Source of the DNA: Nostoc paludosum FACHB-159
GTDB lineage: Bacteria; Cyanobacteriota; Cyanobacteriia; Cyanobacteriales; Nostocaceae
DNA length: 64,000 bases
Assembly (NCBI RefSeq): GCF_014698835.1
Contig: NZ_JACJTU010000035.1
Coordinates: 1-64,000 of the forward strand
Direction of reading: 5' to 3'
Shown here one piece after another: positions 47,271-55,092 of this stretch; position 1 is the first letter of the stretch, and each line of letters begins with the position of its first letter. A model generated the notes under the pieces. It searched no databases. It was not told where the DNA came from and saw only the letters and a list, made by a program, of their open reading frames with translations. Position numbers and translations under genes: made by a program.

Positions 47271-48695
47271 TTAAGCATCGTAATAGAGGTAAAACTCGTA
47301 GGGATGAGGACGCAGCTGCAACTGCTTGACTTCGTTAGCCAGCTTGTAGTCAATCCAATTTTGGATAAAGTCTTCTGTGAAGACGCCTGATTCTGTCAAG
47401 AAAGCGTGGTCGTTTTCTAGTGCTTCTAAGGCCAATTCCAAAGAACCTGGAGTTGAAGGAACCTTCGCCAGTTCTTCTGGAGAGAGTTCATAGATATTTT
47501 TATCTAAGGGAGAACCAGGATCTATTTTGTTTTTGATGCCATCAAGACCAGCACAAAGCATGGCAGCGAACGCCAAGTAGGGGTTAGAAGTAGCATCTGG
47601 ACAACGGAATTCTAACCGCTTGGCTTTGGGGTTATTGCCAGACAGAGGAATACGGATAGAAGCAGAACGGTTACCTTGGGAGTAAGCCAAGTTAACTGGT
47701 GCTTCATAACCAGGTACTAGTCGCTTGTAAGAGTTGGTACTAGGGTTGGTAATTGCCAATAGTGCTGGTGCGTGTTTGAGAAGACCGCCAATGTAATACA
47801 GTGCTGTTTCACTCAAACCAGCATACTTATCACCTGCAAACAGAGGTTGACCATCTTTCCAGATGGACTGGTGACAGTGCATTCCCGAACCGTTGTCGCC
47901 GAAAATGGGTTTTGGCATAAAGGTGACGGTTTTGCCATGTTTTTTGGCAACGTTCTTGATGACATATTTGTAAATCATCAACCAGTCAGCAGCTTCGATC
48001 AACTTCCCAAAGCGGAAACCTAGTTCGCACTGACCACCTGTAGCAACTTCGTGGTGATGCTTTTCAATGGGTACACCTAAGTCGGCCATTGTCAACAGCA
48101 TTTCTGTACGGATATCTTGGAAAGAATCCGTCGGCGAAACTGGGAAGTAACCTTCTTTGAAGCGTGGTTTGTAACCCAAGTTGGGTTTTTCAGCTGTACC
48201 GGCTTTACCAGAATTCCAAGCACCTTCTTCGGAGTCTAAGAAGTAGTAGCCTTCGTTGGCGGTTTGAGCAAACCTAGCATTGTCAAAGATAAAGAACTCA
48301 GCTTCAGGGCCAAAGTAGACTGTATCACCAATACCAGTGGAAACCAGGTAGTCTACTGCTTTTTGAGCAATTACCCGCGGACAACGGTTATACCATTCAC
48401 CCGTGCGGGGTTCCTTAATACTACAAACTATACTTAGCGTTGGTACTTCCATGAATGGGTCGATCCAAGCAGTGTTGGGATCGAGTACCATCGTCATGTC
48501 CGATTCGTTGATCGCTTTCCAACCCCGGATGCTGGAACCGTCAAAAGGTACGCCATCAGTGAATGAACTTTCATCGATTTGGTTGTAGTACACAGTGAGG
48601 TGCTGCCAAGTCCCTACTGTATCAATGAATTTGAGATCAATCAGCTGAATTTTTTGGTCTTGGATTAATTTCAAGACTTCTTGTGGGGTTGTCAT
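47271..48695 (-). CDS. glnA: glutamine synthetase type I
   Basis: 474 residues, the normal GSI length. Family blocks include FDGSSIRGW, the metal-binding FGPEAEFF, GQCELGFRFG, NGSGMHCHQSIW, ATP-binding KRLVPGYEAPVN and IRIPLSG, and the adenylylation-type loop region NKIDPGSPLDKNIYEL. The enzyme condenses ammonium with glutamate, the entry of the GS-GOGAT cycle and of heterocyst nitrogen export. A canonical NtcA-type promoter lies upstream. It is divergent from apcF, as I recall for Anabaena PCC 7120 (glnA alr2328, apcF all2327). Confidence 0.98.
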   Translation of the reverse strand: MTTPQEVLKLIQDQKIQLIDLKFIDTVGTWQHLTVYYNQIDESSFTDGVPFDGSSIRGWKAINESDMTMVLDPNTAWIDPFMEVPTLSIVCSIKEPRTGEWYNRCPRVIAQKAVDYLVSTGIGDTVYFGPEAEFFIFDNARFAQTANEGYYFLDSEEGAWNSGKAGTAEKPNLGYKPRFKEGYFPVSPTDSFQDIRTEMLLTMADLGVPIEKHHHEVATGGQCELGFRFGKLIEAADWLMIYKYVIKNVAKKHGKTVTFMPKPIFGDNGSGMHCHQSIWKDGQPLFAGDKYAGLSETALYYIGGLLKHAPALLAITNPSTNSYKRLVPGYEAPVNLAYSQGNRSASIRIPLSGNNPKAKRLEFRCPDATSNPYLAFAAMLCAGLDGIKNKIDPGSPLDKNIYELSPEELAKVPSTPGSLELALEALENDHAFLTESGVFTEDFIQNWIDYKLANEVKQLQLRPHPYEFYLYYDA

Positions 48696-48792
48696 TGTTA
48701 CTCCTTCTGTACCAATTTCCTAAAGTAAAACCAGAATCTTCCAAAGCATCCTAGCCCTGCTGATCTCAATCAAGCCGTGACACACCTGAAAT

Positions 48793-48835
48793 ATCTTAAA
48801 TTCTAGATATTAGGGTATTTTGTAGTTTGTGTTAC
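48793..48835 (-). promoter_or_regulatory. NtcA-activated promoter of glnA
   Basis: On the glnA strand GTAACACAAACTAC (48835-48822) is a perfect GTA-N8-TAC, followed after 23 bases by TAAGAT (48798-48793), a TAN3T -10 box. This spacing is the canonical class II NtcA promoter, and the site closely resembles the Anabaena glnA site as I remember it. The leader would be about 90 bases. Confidence 0.88.
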
Positions 48836-49052
48836 AGATATCTGGATTACAGGTTATATTAACCTTTCGCGGATCATCTGTACAAAACTGGAAAGTTCAT
48901 CACATAGGGGTCAACTTTGGCATAGAATCCTTATGTAGTGGATAGATTGTTTTTGTGCCGAATCTATTTTTAATAGCACAAAAATTTACTGTTGCATAAG
49001 TGCAGCCAAATAAATATCAAACCATAGATAGCAACGATTGGGAGAAAAAGGA

Positions 49053-49562
49053 ATGCGCGATGCGGTAACAAGTTTAATTAAGAATTATGACGTGGCTGGT
49101 CGGTATTTTGACCGGAATGCACTTGATAGTCTAAAGTCTTACTTTGATAGTGGTACAGCACGAGTACAAGCAGCTGCGGCGATCAATTCTAATGCTGCTG
49201 GGCTTGTCAAGCAGGCTGGTTTAAAGTTATACGAAGAACTGCCGGAACTGATTCGTCCCGGTGGAAATTCCTATACAACCCGTCGTTATGCGGCTTGTTT
49301 ACGGGATTTAGATTATTACTTGCGCTACGCCACTTATGCGCTGGTTGCTGGCAACACAAATGTGTTAGATGAGCGAGTGCTACAAGGTCTGCGGGAAACT
49401 TACAACTCTTTAGGAGTACCTATCGGGCCGACGGTTCGCGGTGTGCAGATACTCAAGGATTTAGCTAAGGAACAAGTGGCAGCAGCAGGTGTGGCTGATA
49501 CTGCTTTTGTAGATGAACCATTCGATCACATCACACGCGAGTTGAGCGAGATCGATATTTAG
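49053..49562 (+). CDS. apcF: allophycocyanin beta-18 subunit ApcF
   Basis: 169 residues from the ATG at 49053, which follows GGAGAAAAAGG; a TTG 15 bases upstream is in frame but would add residues not typical of the family. MRDAVTSLIKNYDVAGRYFD and RRYAACLRDLDYYLRYATYALV place the chromophore cysteine in the AACLRD motif; ELSEID is the usual C terminus. ApcF is a minor phycobilisome core subunit near the terminal emitter, passing energy to photosystem II. It is a single gene, divergent from glnA, with its own terminator. Confidence 0.96.
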   Translation: MRDAVTSLIKNYDVAGRYFDRNALDSLKSYFDSGTARVQAAAAINSNAAGLVKQAGLKLYEELPELIRPGGNSYTTRRYAACLRDLDYYLRYATYALVAGNTNVLDERVLQGLRETYNSLGVPIGPTVRGVQILKDLAKEQVAAAGVADTAFVDEPFDHITRELSEIDI

Positions 49563-49605
49563 ATTTTAGGGCGGACAATATACCTACCCTACAAGAATTA
49601 TAAAT

Positions 49606-49644
49606 AGCGATCGCTCTGGAAAATTAAAGTGCGATCGCTTTTTT
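49606..49644 (+). terminator. terminator of apcF built from two HIP1 sites
   Basis: AGCGATCGC (49606-49614) and GCGATCGCT (49631-49639) pair over 9 bp and run directly into six T. Each arm contains a GCGATCGC octamer. Confidence 0.85.
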
Positions 49645-49739
49645 ATCAAACCTCAATTTGCTGTTTCAAATTGGCGATCGCACCTTTGTAAAATAATTTT
49701 GCTACATTAAAGCTGTGTTTTTGGAGTTGTTTTCGACTA

Positions 49740-50159
49740 ATGCCTGCTAGAGATATTTACCATGATGCAGTCATTAAAGCGCTTACAGCAGATGGTTGGA
49801 CAATAACTAACGATCCTTTGTATCTTGCTTATGGAGGTAGAGAACTTTACGTAGATATTGGAGCAGAAAGAGTTACTATTGCTGCCCAGAGGGATAATGA
49901 AAAAATAGCTGTTGAAATCAAAAGTTTTTTGAGTTTATCTCCAGTGAGTGACCTGCAAGAAGCAGTCGGACAGTATGAAATATATCGCACTGTGCTTAAA
50001 GAATTAGAGCCAAAACGCCAGCTTTATTTAGCAGTTCCCAAACGAGTTTACGAAGGTATCTTTTCCGAACGCTTTGGTCAGCTAATTCTTAATACCATAG
50101 GAATCAAACTAATTGTCTTTGACGAGCAACTAGAGAGGATTATCAAATGGATAAGCTAA
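49740..50159 (+). CDS. xisH: XisH-family protein (fdxN element excision controlling factor)
   Basis: 139 residues beginning MPARDIYHDAVIKAL. XisH was described as one of the factors required with XisF and XisI for excision of the fdxN element in Anabaena heterocysts. Asp39 in LYVDIG and Glu59-x-Lys61 in AVEIKSF match a PD-(D/E)xK nuclease core, so catalytic capacity looks intact. It overlaps xisI by 13 bases, indicating translational coupling. No XisF-type recombinase or nif gene is in the window, so its local job is unknown. Confidence 0.9.
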   Translation: MPARDIYHDAVIKALTADGWTITNDPLYLAYGGRELYVDIGAERVTIAAQRDNEKIAVEIKSFLSLSPVSDLQEAVGQYEIYRTVLKELEPKRQLYLAVPKRVYEGIFSERFGQLILNTIGIKLIVFDEQLERIIKWIS

Positions 50160-50482
50160 CTCACTATCGTGAAATTCTTCGTCAGTTGATATTTGAATAT
50201 GCTAGTCACAAACCTGCTAATGGTCAAATAGAGACGGAAGCTGTCATTGACTCACAACGAGACCATTACGAAGTGTTACATATCGGTTGGGATGGTGTGC
50301 GGCGCGTACATGGTTCGGTGGTACATGTAGATATTATTAACAATAAAGTTTGGATTCAATATGATGGAACTTCCCAGCCAGTAGCGGAGGCATTATTGGA
50401 AGCTGGTATCCCGCGCGAAGATATTGTTTTGGGTTTCCATCCAGCCGAACTACGGCAATACACTGATTTTGCTGTATCTTAA
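50147..50482 (+). CDS. xisI: XisI-family protein (fdxN element excision controlling factor)
   Basis: 111 residues beginning MDKLTHYREILRQLI, with the family core GWDGVRRVHGSVVHVDI and the C-terminal AGIPREDIVLGFHPAELRQYT. It starts within the end of xisH (13-base overlap). XisI partners XisH in the fdxN excision system; stand-alone xisHI pairs are frequent in cyanobacteria and their general function is unclear. Confidence 0.92.
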   Translation: MDKLTHYREILRQLIFEYASHKPANGQIETEAVIDSQRDHYEVLHIGWDGVRRVHGSVVHVDIINNKVWIQYDGTSQPVAEALLEAGIPREDIVLGFHPAELRQYTDFAVS

Positions 50483-50584
50483 TTATTTTCAGTTGTGTAT
50501 TCTCGAAGAAGCAAGAAGTTAGAGCGATGCCTGCTGCGAGCTACGCCTACGCAAGTTGCGAATTGTCAAAACCCAAGCAATAAA

Positions 50585-50626
50585 AATAGCATGGTTCTTG
50601 AGTATCAACAACCATGCTATTGTTTT
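50585..50626. terminator. bidirectional terminator between xisI and the Nif11-type gene
   Basis: AATAGCATGGTT and AACCATGCTATT form a perfect 12-bp stem with a 13-base loop. GTTTTG follows on the plus strand and TTTTTA follows on the minus strand, so it can serve both convergent genes. Confidence 0.82.
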
Positions 50627-50687
50627 GATTTATAACTTGCTTAGAAAATTCAGTTGTTCCCATACTTGAAGTTTTCTAAAGTAGCAA

Positions 50688-50921
50688 TCATCTAGGATTA
50701 AGGTGGCGTCTAGTTCCCCATCCTGGGTTGACAATGGCTGCTAAATCTTCTTCTGACAATTTGTCGATTTCTCTGTCTAATTCTTCAAGGGTGAATTCAT
50801 AGCCACGCTCGCGAGCAATCTTGATAAAAGCTTCGGGATTAGCTGTTGCTTTCAGCTTCTCTTGTAATGCTTGATCTCGCTTGACGGCTTCAAAAAGTCG
50901 GGCAGCATTTTGCTGTGTCAT
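50688..50921 (-). CDS. Nif11-like leader peptide protein (putative RiPP precursor)
   Basis: 77 residues. The Nif11-type leader fold is seen in AARLFEAVKRDQALQEKLK, PEAFIKIARERGYEFTLEEL and the LSEEDLAAI leader end, followed by a short C-terminal NPGWGTRRHLNPR. An AGGAGATG ribosome-binding site lies about 8 bases before the ATG. Nif11-like leaders often precede core peptides modified by lanthipeptide or other maturation enzymes, but here the tail lacks Cys and Ser and no modifying enzyme or peptidase-transporter is nearby. It may be an orphan precursor or a non-RiPP member. Confidence 0.85.
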   Translation of the reverse strand: MTQQNAARLFEAVKRDQALQEKLKATANPEAFIKIARERGYEFTLEELDREIDKLSEEDLAAIVNPGWGTRRHLNPR

Positions 50922-51325
50922 CTTAGCCCATCTCCTGTTTTAAATATTAGGTTTGAATGCAGAAATTTCACTCCTGCACCTTCACCAAATTTTGTCAAGA
51001 ATTTTTGATTTGCTATATAGGCCTGATTTTAAAGCAAAATAAAAAAATGTGTTGATTTTGACAAGAAAATATAACTTTAAAGCCTCAAATATAGAAATTT
51101 TTAAAATTCAGCCTTCAGATAGTTGCAGTATTTACAAAATTTATCCACTGAAAGTTAGAGACGTTCCATTGCAACGTTTCTACAATCTGTTTCAATAGTG
51201 AAAAATCGTGGTAGTGGAATATGCTCCCTGATTTGCCAAAAGTATCCTCAACTAAGTTGGCGATCTAAGTTTTCACCAATGATTTAAGATTGCTATGGAA
51301 GTTGCCGATGTTTGAGGCGGTGATT
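50922..51325. other. divergent intergenic region
   Basis: AT-rich spacer between the Nif11-type and DUF29 genes. A TAGAGACGTTCCATTGCAAC palindrome relative lies at 51156-51182. No gene is seen. Confidence 0.55.
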
Positions 51326-51760
51326 ATGGAAGAATTATTAACTTTGAAAGACTTGCTTCTTCAAGGCGATATTCAAGCAGCTTTGATTATAGTGGAAGAA
51401 TTAGAGGAAATGAGCCGGAATGACATAATCAAGACGATTCGTAGCTATGCAGTGATTCTCTTGTTACATCTAATTAAACAACAAGCTGAAAATCGCACGA
51501 CTCGCTCTTGGGAAGTCTCGATTCGGAATTCGGTTCTGGAAATTCAGCGGGAAAATAAGCGGCGTCAAGCTGGAGGCTATTATCTGGTGCCAGAAGAATT
51601 GTTAGAAATCTTAGCAGAAGCCTATTTAAATGCCAGTAATGAGGCTTCTCTAGAAGTAGAAGAAGGTCGTTATGAAGTGGAAGAATTAGAAAAGCTGGTT
51701 AACCGAGAAGAAATTATTAATCGTGCTTTGGCTTTAATCTTACCAGGAGAGTCTAGTTAA
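51326..51760 (+). CDS. DUF29-family protein
   Basis: 144 residues from the ATG at 51326, preceded by GAGGCGG; in-frame TTG and ATG codons at 51290 and 51308 would lengthen it. The helical sequence EELLTLKDLLLQGDIQAALI, VEELEEMSRNDI and LLLHLIKQQAE...RSWEVSIRNS resembles DUF29, a cyanobacteria-rich family of unknown function. Its stop is directly followed by the TTG start of tlyA with no spacer, so the two are translationally coupled. Confidence 0.75.
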   Translation: MEELLTLKDLLLQGDIQAALIIVEELEEMSRNDIIKTIRSYAVILLLHLIKQQAENRTTRSWEVSIRNSVLEIQRENKRRQAGGYYLVPEELLEILAEAYLNASNEASLEVEEGRYEVEELEKLVNREEIINRALALILPGESS

Positions 51761-52579
51761 TTGGTTAAACAACGACTCGATACATTATTAGTAGATTTAA
51801 ATTTATGTTCTTCTCGCGCTTTGGCACAGAGGTTAATTCAGGCGGGAGAAGTTACTGTTAATCAGCAGGTAGTTGATAAACCTGGTACAGAAGTTGATAT
51901 TACAGCTCAAATAAATATTAAAGAGCGATCGCCTTTTGTGTCTAGAGGTGGTGAAAAACTCTCCAAAGCTTTAACAGCGTTCGCCATTCCCGTTGCTGGT
52001 CGCGTTTGTTTAGATGGTGGAATTTCTACGGGTGGCTTTACTGATTGTTTGTTAAAAGCTGGGGCGAAACTAGTTTATGGTATTGATGTTGGCTACGGAC
52101 AAGTTGACTGGCTCTTAAGAAATGATTCGCGGGTAATTTTGCGCGAACGCACCAATTTACGACAGCTACGACCAAATGATTTGTATGGCGAAAATGACGC
52201 GATTCCTGATTTAGCTGTAGTGGATGTATCGTTTATTTCCTTAACAAAAATTCTGCCTGCTTTATGGGAACTAACTCAACCTAGCCGGGAAGCTGTATTG
52301 TTAGTTAAGCCACAGTTTGAAGTCGGTAAATCCCGTGTGGGAAAAAAAGGAGTTGTGCGCGATCCTAACGACCAAGCTGACGCTATTTTCCAAGTTTTGC
52401 AAGCGGCTCAAAAATTAGGATGGAAATACAAAGGCTTAACTTGGTCGCCGATTACTGGCCCGGCTGGAAATATCGAATTTCTCCTATGGGTGGCGATGGA
52501 AAGTGAAATATCAACGCCTGATTTAGAGGCGATTAAGAACGTTGTGCAATCAGCAACAGTTGATTTGCGGAAATCTTAA
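51761..52579 (+). CDS. tlyA: TlyA-family rRNA (cytidine-2'-O)-methyltransferase
   Basis: 272 residues from a TTG start placed immediately after the upstream stop codon. An N-terminal S4 RNA-binding domain (RLDTLLVDLNLCSSRALAQR) is followed by an FtsJ-like Rossmann methyltransferase domain: RGGEKLSKAL, LDGGISTGGFTDCLL for SAM binding, VVDVSFISL, and LVKPQFEVGK. TlyA proteins 2'-O-methylate ribosomal RNA; some are annotated as haemolysins, which is historical. The length is normal. It is followed by a hairpin repeat. Confidence 0.92.
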   Translation: MVKQRLDTLLVDLNLCSSRALAQRLIQAGEVTVNQQVVDKPGTEVDITAQINIKERSPFVSRGGEKLSKALTAFAIPVAGRVCLDGGISTGGFTDCLLKAGAKLVYGIDVGYGQVDWLLRNDSRVILRERTNLRQLRPNDLYGENDAIPDLAVVDVSFISLTKILPALWELTQPSREAVLLVKPQFEVGKSRVGKKGVVRDPNDQADAIFQVLQAAQKLGWKYKGLTWSPITGPAGNIEFLLWVAMESEISTPDLEAIKNVVQSATVDLRKS

Positions 52580-52605
52580 AGAAGAAGTCAGAAGTCAGAA
52601 TAAAT

Positions 52606-52664
52606 TGAAAACCACTAAATCTTGACTGCGGAATGCGGCGCGAAAGATTTAGTGGGGACTAAAA
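52606..52664. repeat. CCACTAAATCTT hairpin repeat
   Basis: CCACTAAATCTT (52612-52623) and AAGATTTAGTGG (52644-52655) are perfect inverted complements with GAAAA / GGGACT flanks. Same family as 16584-16639. Four CTGAATT-type heptamers, one variant, follow at 52697-52724. Confidence 0.75.
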
Positions 52665-52732
52665 CTTACATATTTATCAGTCATACAGAATTCATACTGA
52701 ATTCTGACTCCTGAATTCTGAATTCTATCTTA

Positions 52733-52993
52733 CTAAACGTCGTATATTAGACACTCTACGGAATCAGGATGGCGATCGCAATAGTTTTCCAAAGAGGTTT
52801 TGTTTTGTTTTGCTTGATTTTGATGAGATTTTTCCGCTTGCAATTCTTCGACGATATCCCAAGCTACGGCACAATTAGCAGAATCACTGCCATTTAACTC
52901 ACAGGCTGTACGAGCTTCACTAATGGCTTCTAAAATCGTTTGCTCAAGAGTTGTAGCCACAGTAGCTTGATTTACGTTTAAGGTTGTTGTCAT
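52733..52993 (-). CDS. CP12 Calvin-cycle regulatory protein
   Basis: 86 residues. The CP12 signature is complete: ARTACELNGSDSANCAVAWD (N-terminal Cys pair), VEELQAEKSHQ, and SLENYCDRHPDSVECLIYD (C-terminal Cys pair). CP12 is a redox-switched disordered protein that, when oxidised, ties up GAPDH and phosphoribulokinase in an inactive complex in the dark. AAGGTG lies before the ATG. It is a single gene. Confidence 0.95.
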   Translation of the reverse strand: MTTTLNVNQATVATTLEQTILEAISEARTACELNGSDSANCAVAWDIVEELQAEKSHQNQAKQNKTSLENYCDRHPDSVECLIYDV

Positions 52994-53327
52994 GTCGCTT
53001 TCACCTTATATTTTCAAGGATATAAATCAACGGCAGAGATTCTAATGACCTTAGAAAGCTCAATATTTACAGTTTAGATACGCTTGCCAAAATTAAGTGG
53101 TGTAAACACCGTCATTTTTTGAGCAAACTTGAGTGGGGTTTACCCTCTGGCGATCTTTGCTAGAAAAAGCTATGGCATTTTCTGTTACTTGCAACAACTA
53201 GCAAAGATGGTCATGTTCTAAATCTTGCATGGGGATCGGAAATTGAGTATCGATTGTCAGAAGAGTTTGATAGAAGTTGATAAACGCTTATAAAGGGCAA
53301 CAAATGAGAAACAATTATTATTTATTC
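52994..53327. other. intergenic region upstream of cp12
   Basis: No gene is seen. It should hold the cp12 promoter and the 3' end of the GTPase transcript. No firm motif. Confidence 0.5.
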
Positions 53328-54683
53328 TCAATACTTCATACCCAATTCTTGTTGCAAACGATACAGAATTGTGTTTTGGTCAACTTGAGAGAGAATTTCT
53401 TGAATGACGCTGCTAGCGCCTAACTGTCCCCAGGTGCAGCCTTTTTCGAGATAGATTTGAGCCGCTTTGCCAACGGAGTATGCGCCATAACCGGCGACAC
53501 CAGCTTGGGCGATCGCACTACCGGCAAAAGCTGTAATATTTGTCGGATTGTCACCACTGGCGATGGCCGCTGTACTCTTGCCCAAACCCAACAGCAAGCT
53601 ACTACCTAATTCTCCCAAAAGTAAGCCACCAGAACTCAACAAAATCGTTTTGAGAATTTTCCCTGCTTCATAACTAGTCATTGGTAAGCCATACAAACGC
53701 GCCAAAGCGCGGATTAAAGCCAAATCGGCAACAGTTCCGCCAAGGATATCTAAAAAGGCAATCGGATTTAAGGCTACTGCCAAAGCTTTGTATTTGGTAA
53801 ATTGCCAGATGATGTCTTCGGCTTCTTGTTGGCGTAGGTCGATGGTTTTTTGGGCGATGGCCTCTTCTGCGTCTCGTGCTTGGATGAGTGCATTTAAAGC
53901 TAAAAGCGATCGCCCTTCGCGATTGAGAATGTTCAAAATTGTCTGCTTGAGTTCGTCCACTTGGGGTGGTGGTGTTTCCCATTCATAGGTGACGCGACCA
54001 TCAGGCCATTCAACCCGCACTTCCATTGGTGCTGGTTCAGCCGCCACCATGACAATTTCATCAGGTAGTAGAGGTTTTGCTGGGGAATGTCCTGCACCTA
54101 GTTGCTGCAAATTTTCGTAAATTGCGGCCTTGTCTGTATCTGGATACAGGTCTATTTTGTTAAACACCAAAATTAAGGGTTTTTGCGATCGCCTTAATTC
54201 CAGCAATGCTTGATACTCAGTGCGCGTAATATCACCAGAGACAACAAACAAAATCAAATCGGCTTGACGCACTACTTCTCGTGCCATGTCTGCCCGTGAT
54301 TCACCCTCAATTTCATCTAATCCAGGTGTATCAATTAACTCCACTAATACTTTATTTCCTGGTTGCCAGCGTACCGAACGAGGCCATTGGGTGACACCAT
54401 TCAAGGGGCCAGTTTGGAGAATCTTGTCTCCCAGTAAAGCATTTAAAACTGCTGACTTACCACGACTCACCAAACCAAAGGCGGCAATTCTAATCACGTT
54501 AGAGTCTAGTTTGTTGAGTGTGGAGTTAAGAGTTTCTAATTCTGGTTTCAGCAAACCTGCCAATTCTGGGTTAGATGAAAGCTGTCCTGATTTACGAAGA
54601 TATCCATACCAAGATAGCGCCTGTCTGAGACTAGCGCGGGCACGGTTTAAGTGAGTTTCTTGCAGGTTACGCGAACTCGACAT
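53328..54683 (-). CDS. membrane-associated Era-like GTPase (DUF697-type C terminus)
   Basis: 451 residues. G motifs are visible: P-loop GLVSRGKSAVLNALLG, G3 DTPGLDEIEG and G4 NKIDLYP. The C-terminal third is hydrophobic and Gly/Ala-rich (AFLDILGGTVADLALIRAL, LLSSGGLLLGELGSSLLLGL), consistent with the DUF697 membrane-associated region of cyanobacterial and chloroplast small-GTPase-like proteins. The function is unknown; a role in membrane or envelope processes is inferred from the architecture. It is a single gene with a normal start. Confidence 0.82.
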   Translation of the reverse strand: MSSSRNLQETHLNRARASLRQALSWYGYLRKSGQLSSNPELAGLLKPELETLNSTLNKLDSNVIRIAAFGLVSRGKSAVLNALLGDKILQTGPLNGVTQWPRSVRWQPGNKVLVELIDTPGLDEIEGESRADMAREVVRQADLILFVVSGDITRTEYQALLELRRSQKPLILVFNKIDLYPDTDKAAIYENLQQLGAGHSPAKPLLPDEIVMVAAEPAPMEVRVEWPDGRVTYEWETPPPQVDELKQTILNILNREGRSLLALNALIQARDAEEAIAQKTIDLRQQEAEDIIWQFTKYKALAVALNPIAFLDILGGTVADLALIRALARLYGLPMTSYEAGKILKTILLSSGGLLLGELGSSLLLGLGKSTAAIASGDNPTNITAFAGSAIAQAGVAGYGAYSVGKAAQIYLEKGCTWGQLGASSVIQEILSQVDQNTILYRLQQELGMKY

Positions 54684-55092
54684 ATTATCAATACTTCAGC
54701 CTTCACTCTCTAATGCTCTTTTAATGCTCAATTACTCTACTCTCACCCTTTGAGCATGGTTTTTTGATATATTTTCATACTCAGCATTCATACTCAACTG
54801 ATACTCGCCCTCTAATGAAGGAAGAGAGTAAAAGGCTATATCTATCCTAATATCTTTAAAGTTCTTAGAGTAACACTCCAATAGATACAGATTAGTTAGT
54901 TTTTACAAAAATAACTAGGTAGACATAATTAAATGTAAAAGACAAAAGTTTAAAATCCCGATAAAAACTGGCTTTTTCCTTCTGCCTCCTGCCTTCTACT
55001 TACTACTAAGTTTTTTGCACAAGCAATCTAGCCATTCCGAAATCGAGATTTGATTTGGGAATACTAAATCTGGTGTTAAATATTTGGCATTT
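54684..55092. other. divergent intergenic region
   Basis: Contains TAATGCTC and ACTCTC-type short repeats near 54710-54750 and a TTCTGCCTCCTGCCTTCTAC heptamer stretch (about 54977). No gene is seen. Promoters of the GTPase and giant-kinase genes should be here. Confidence 0.55.
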
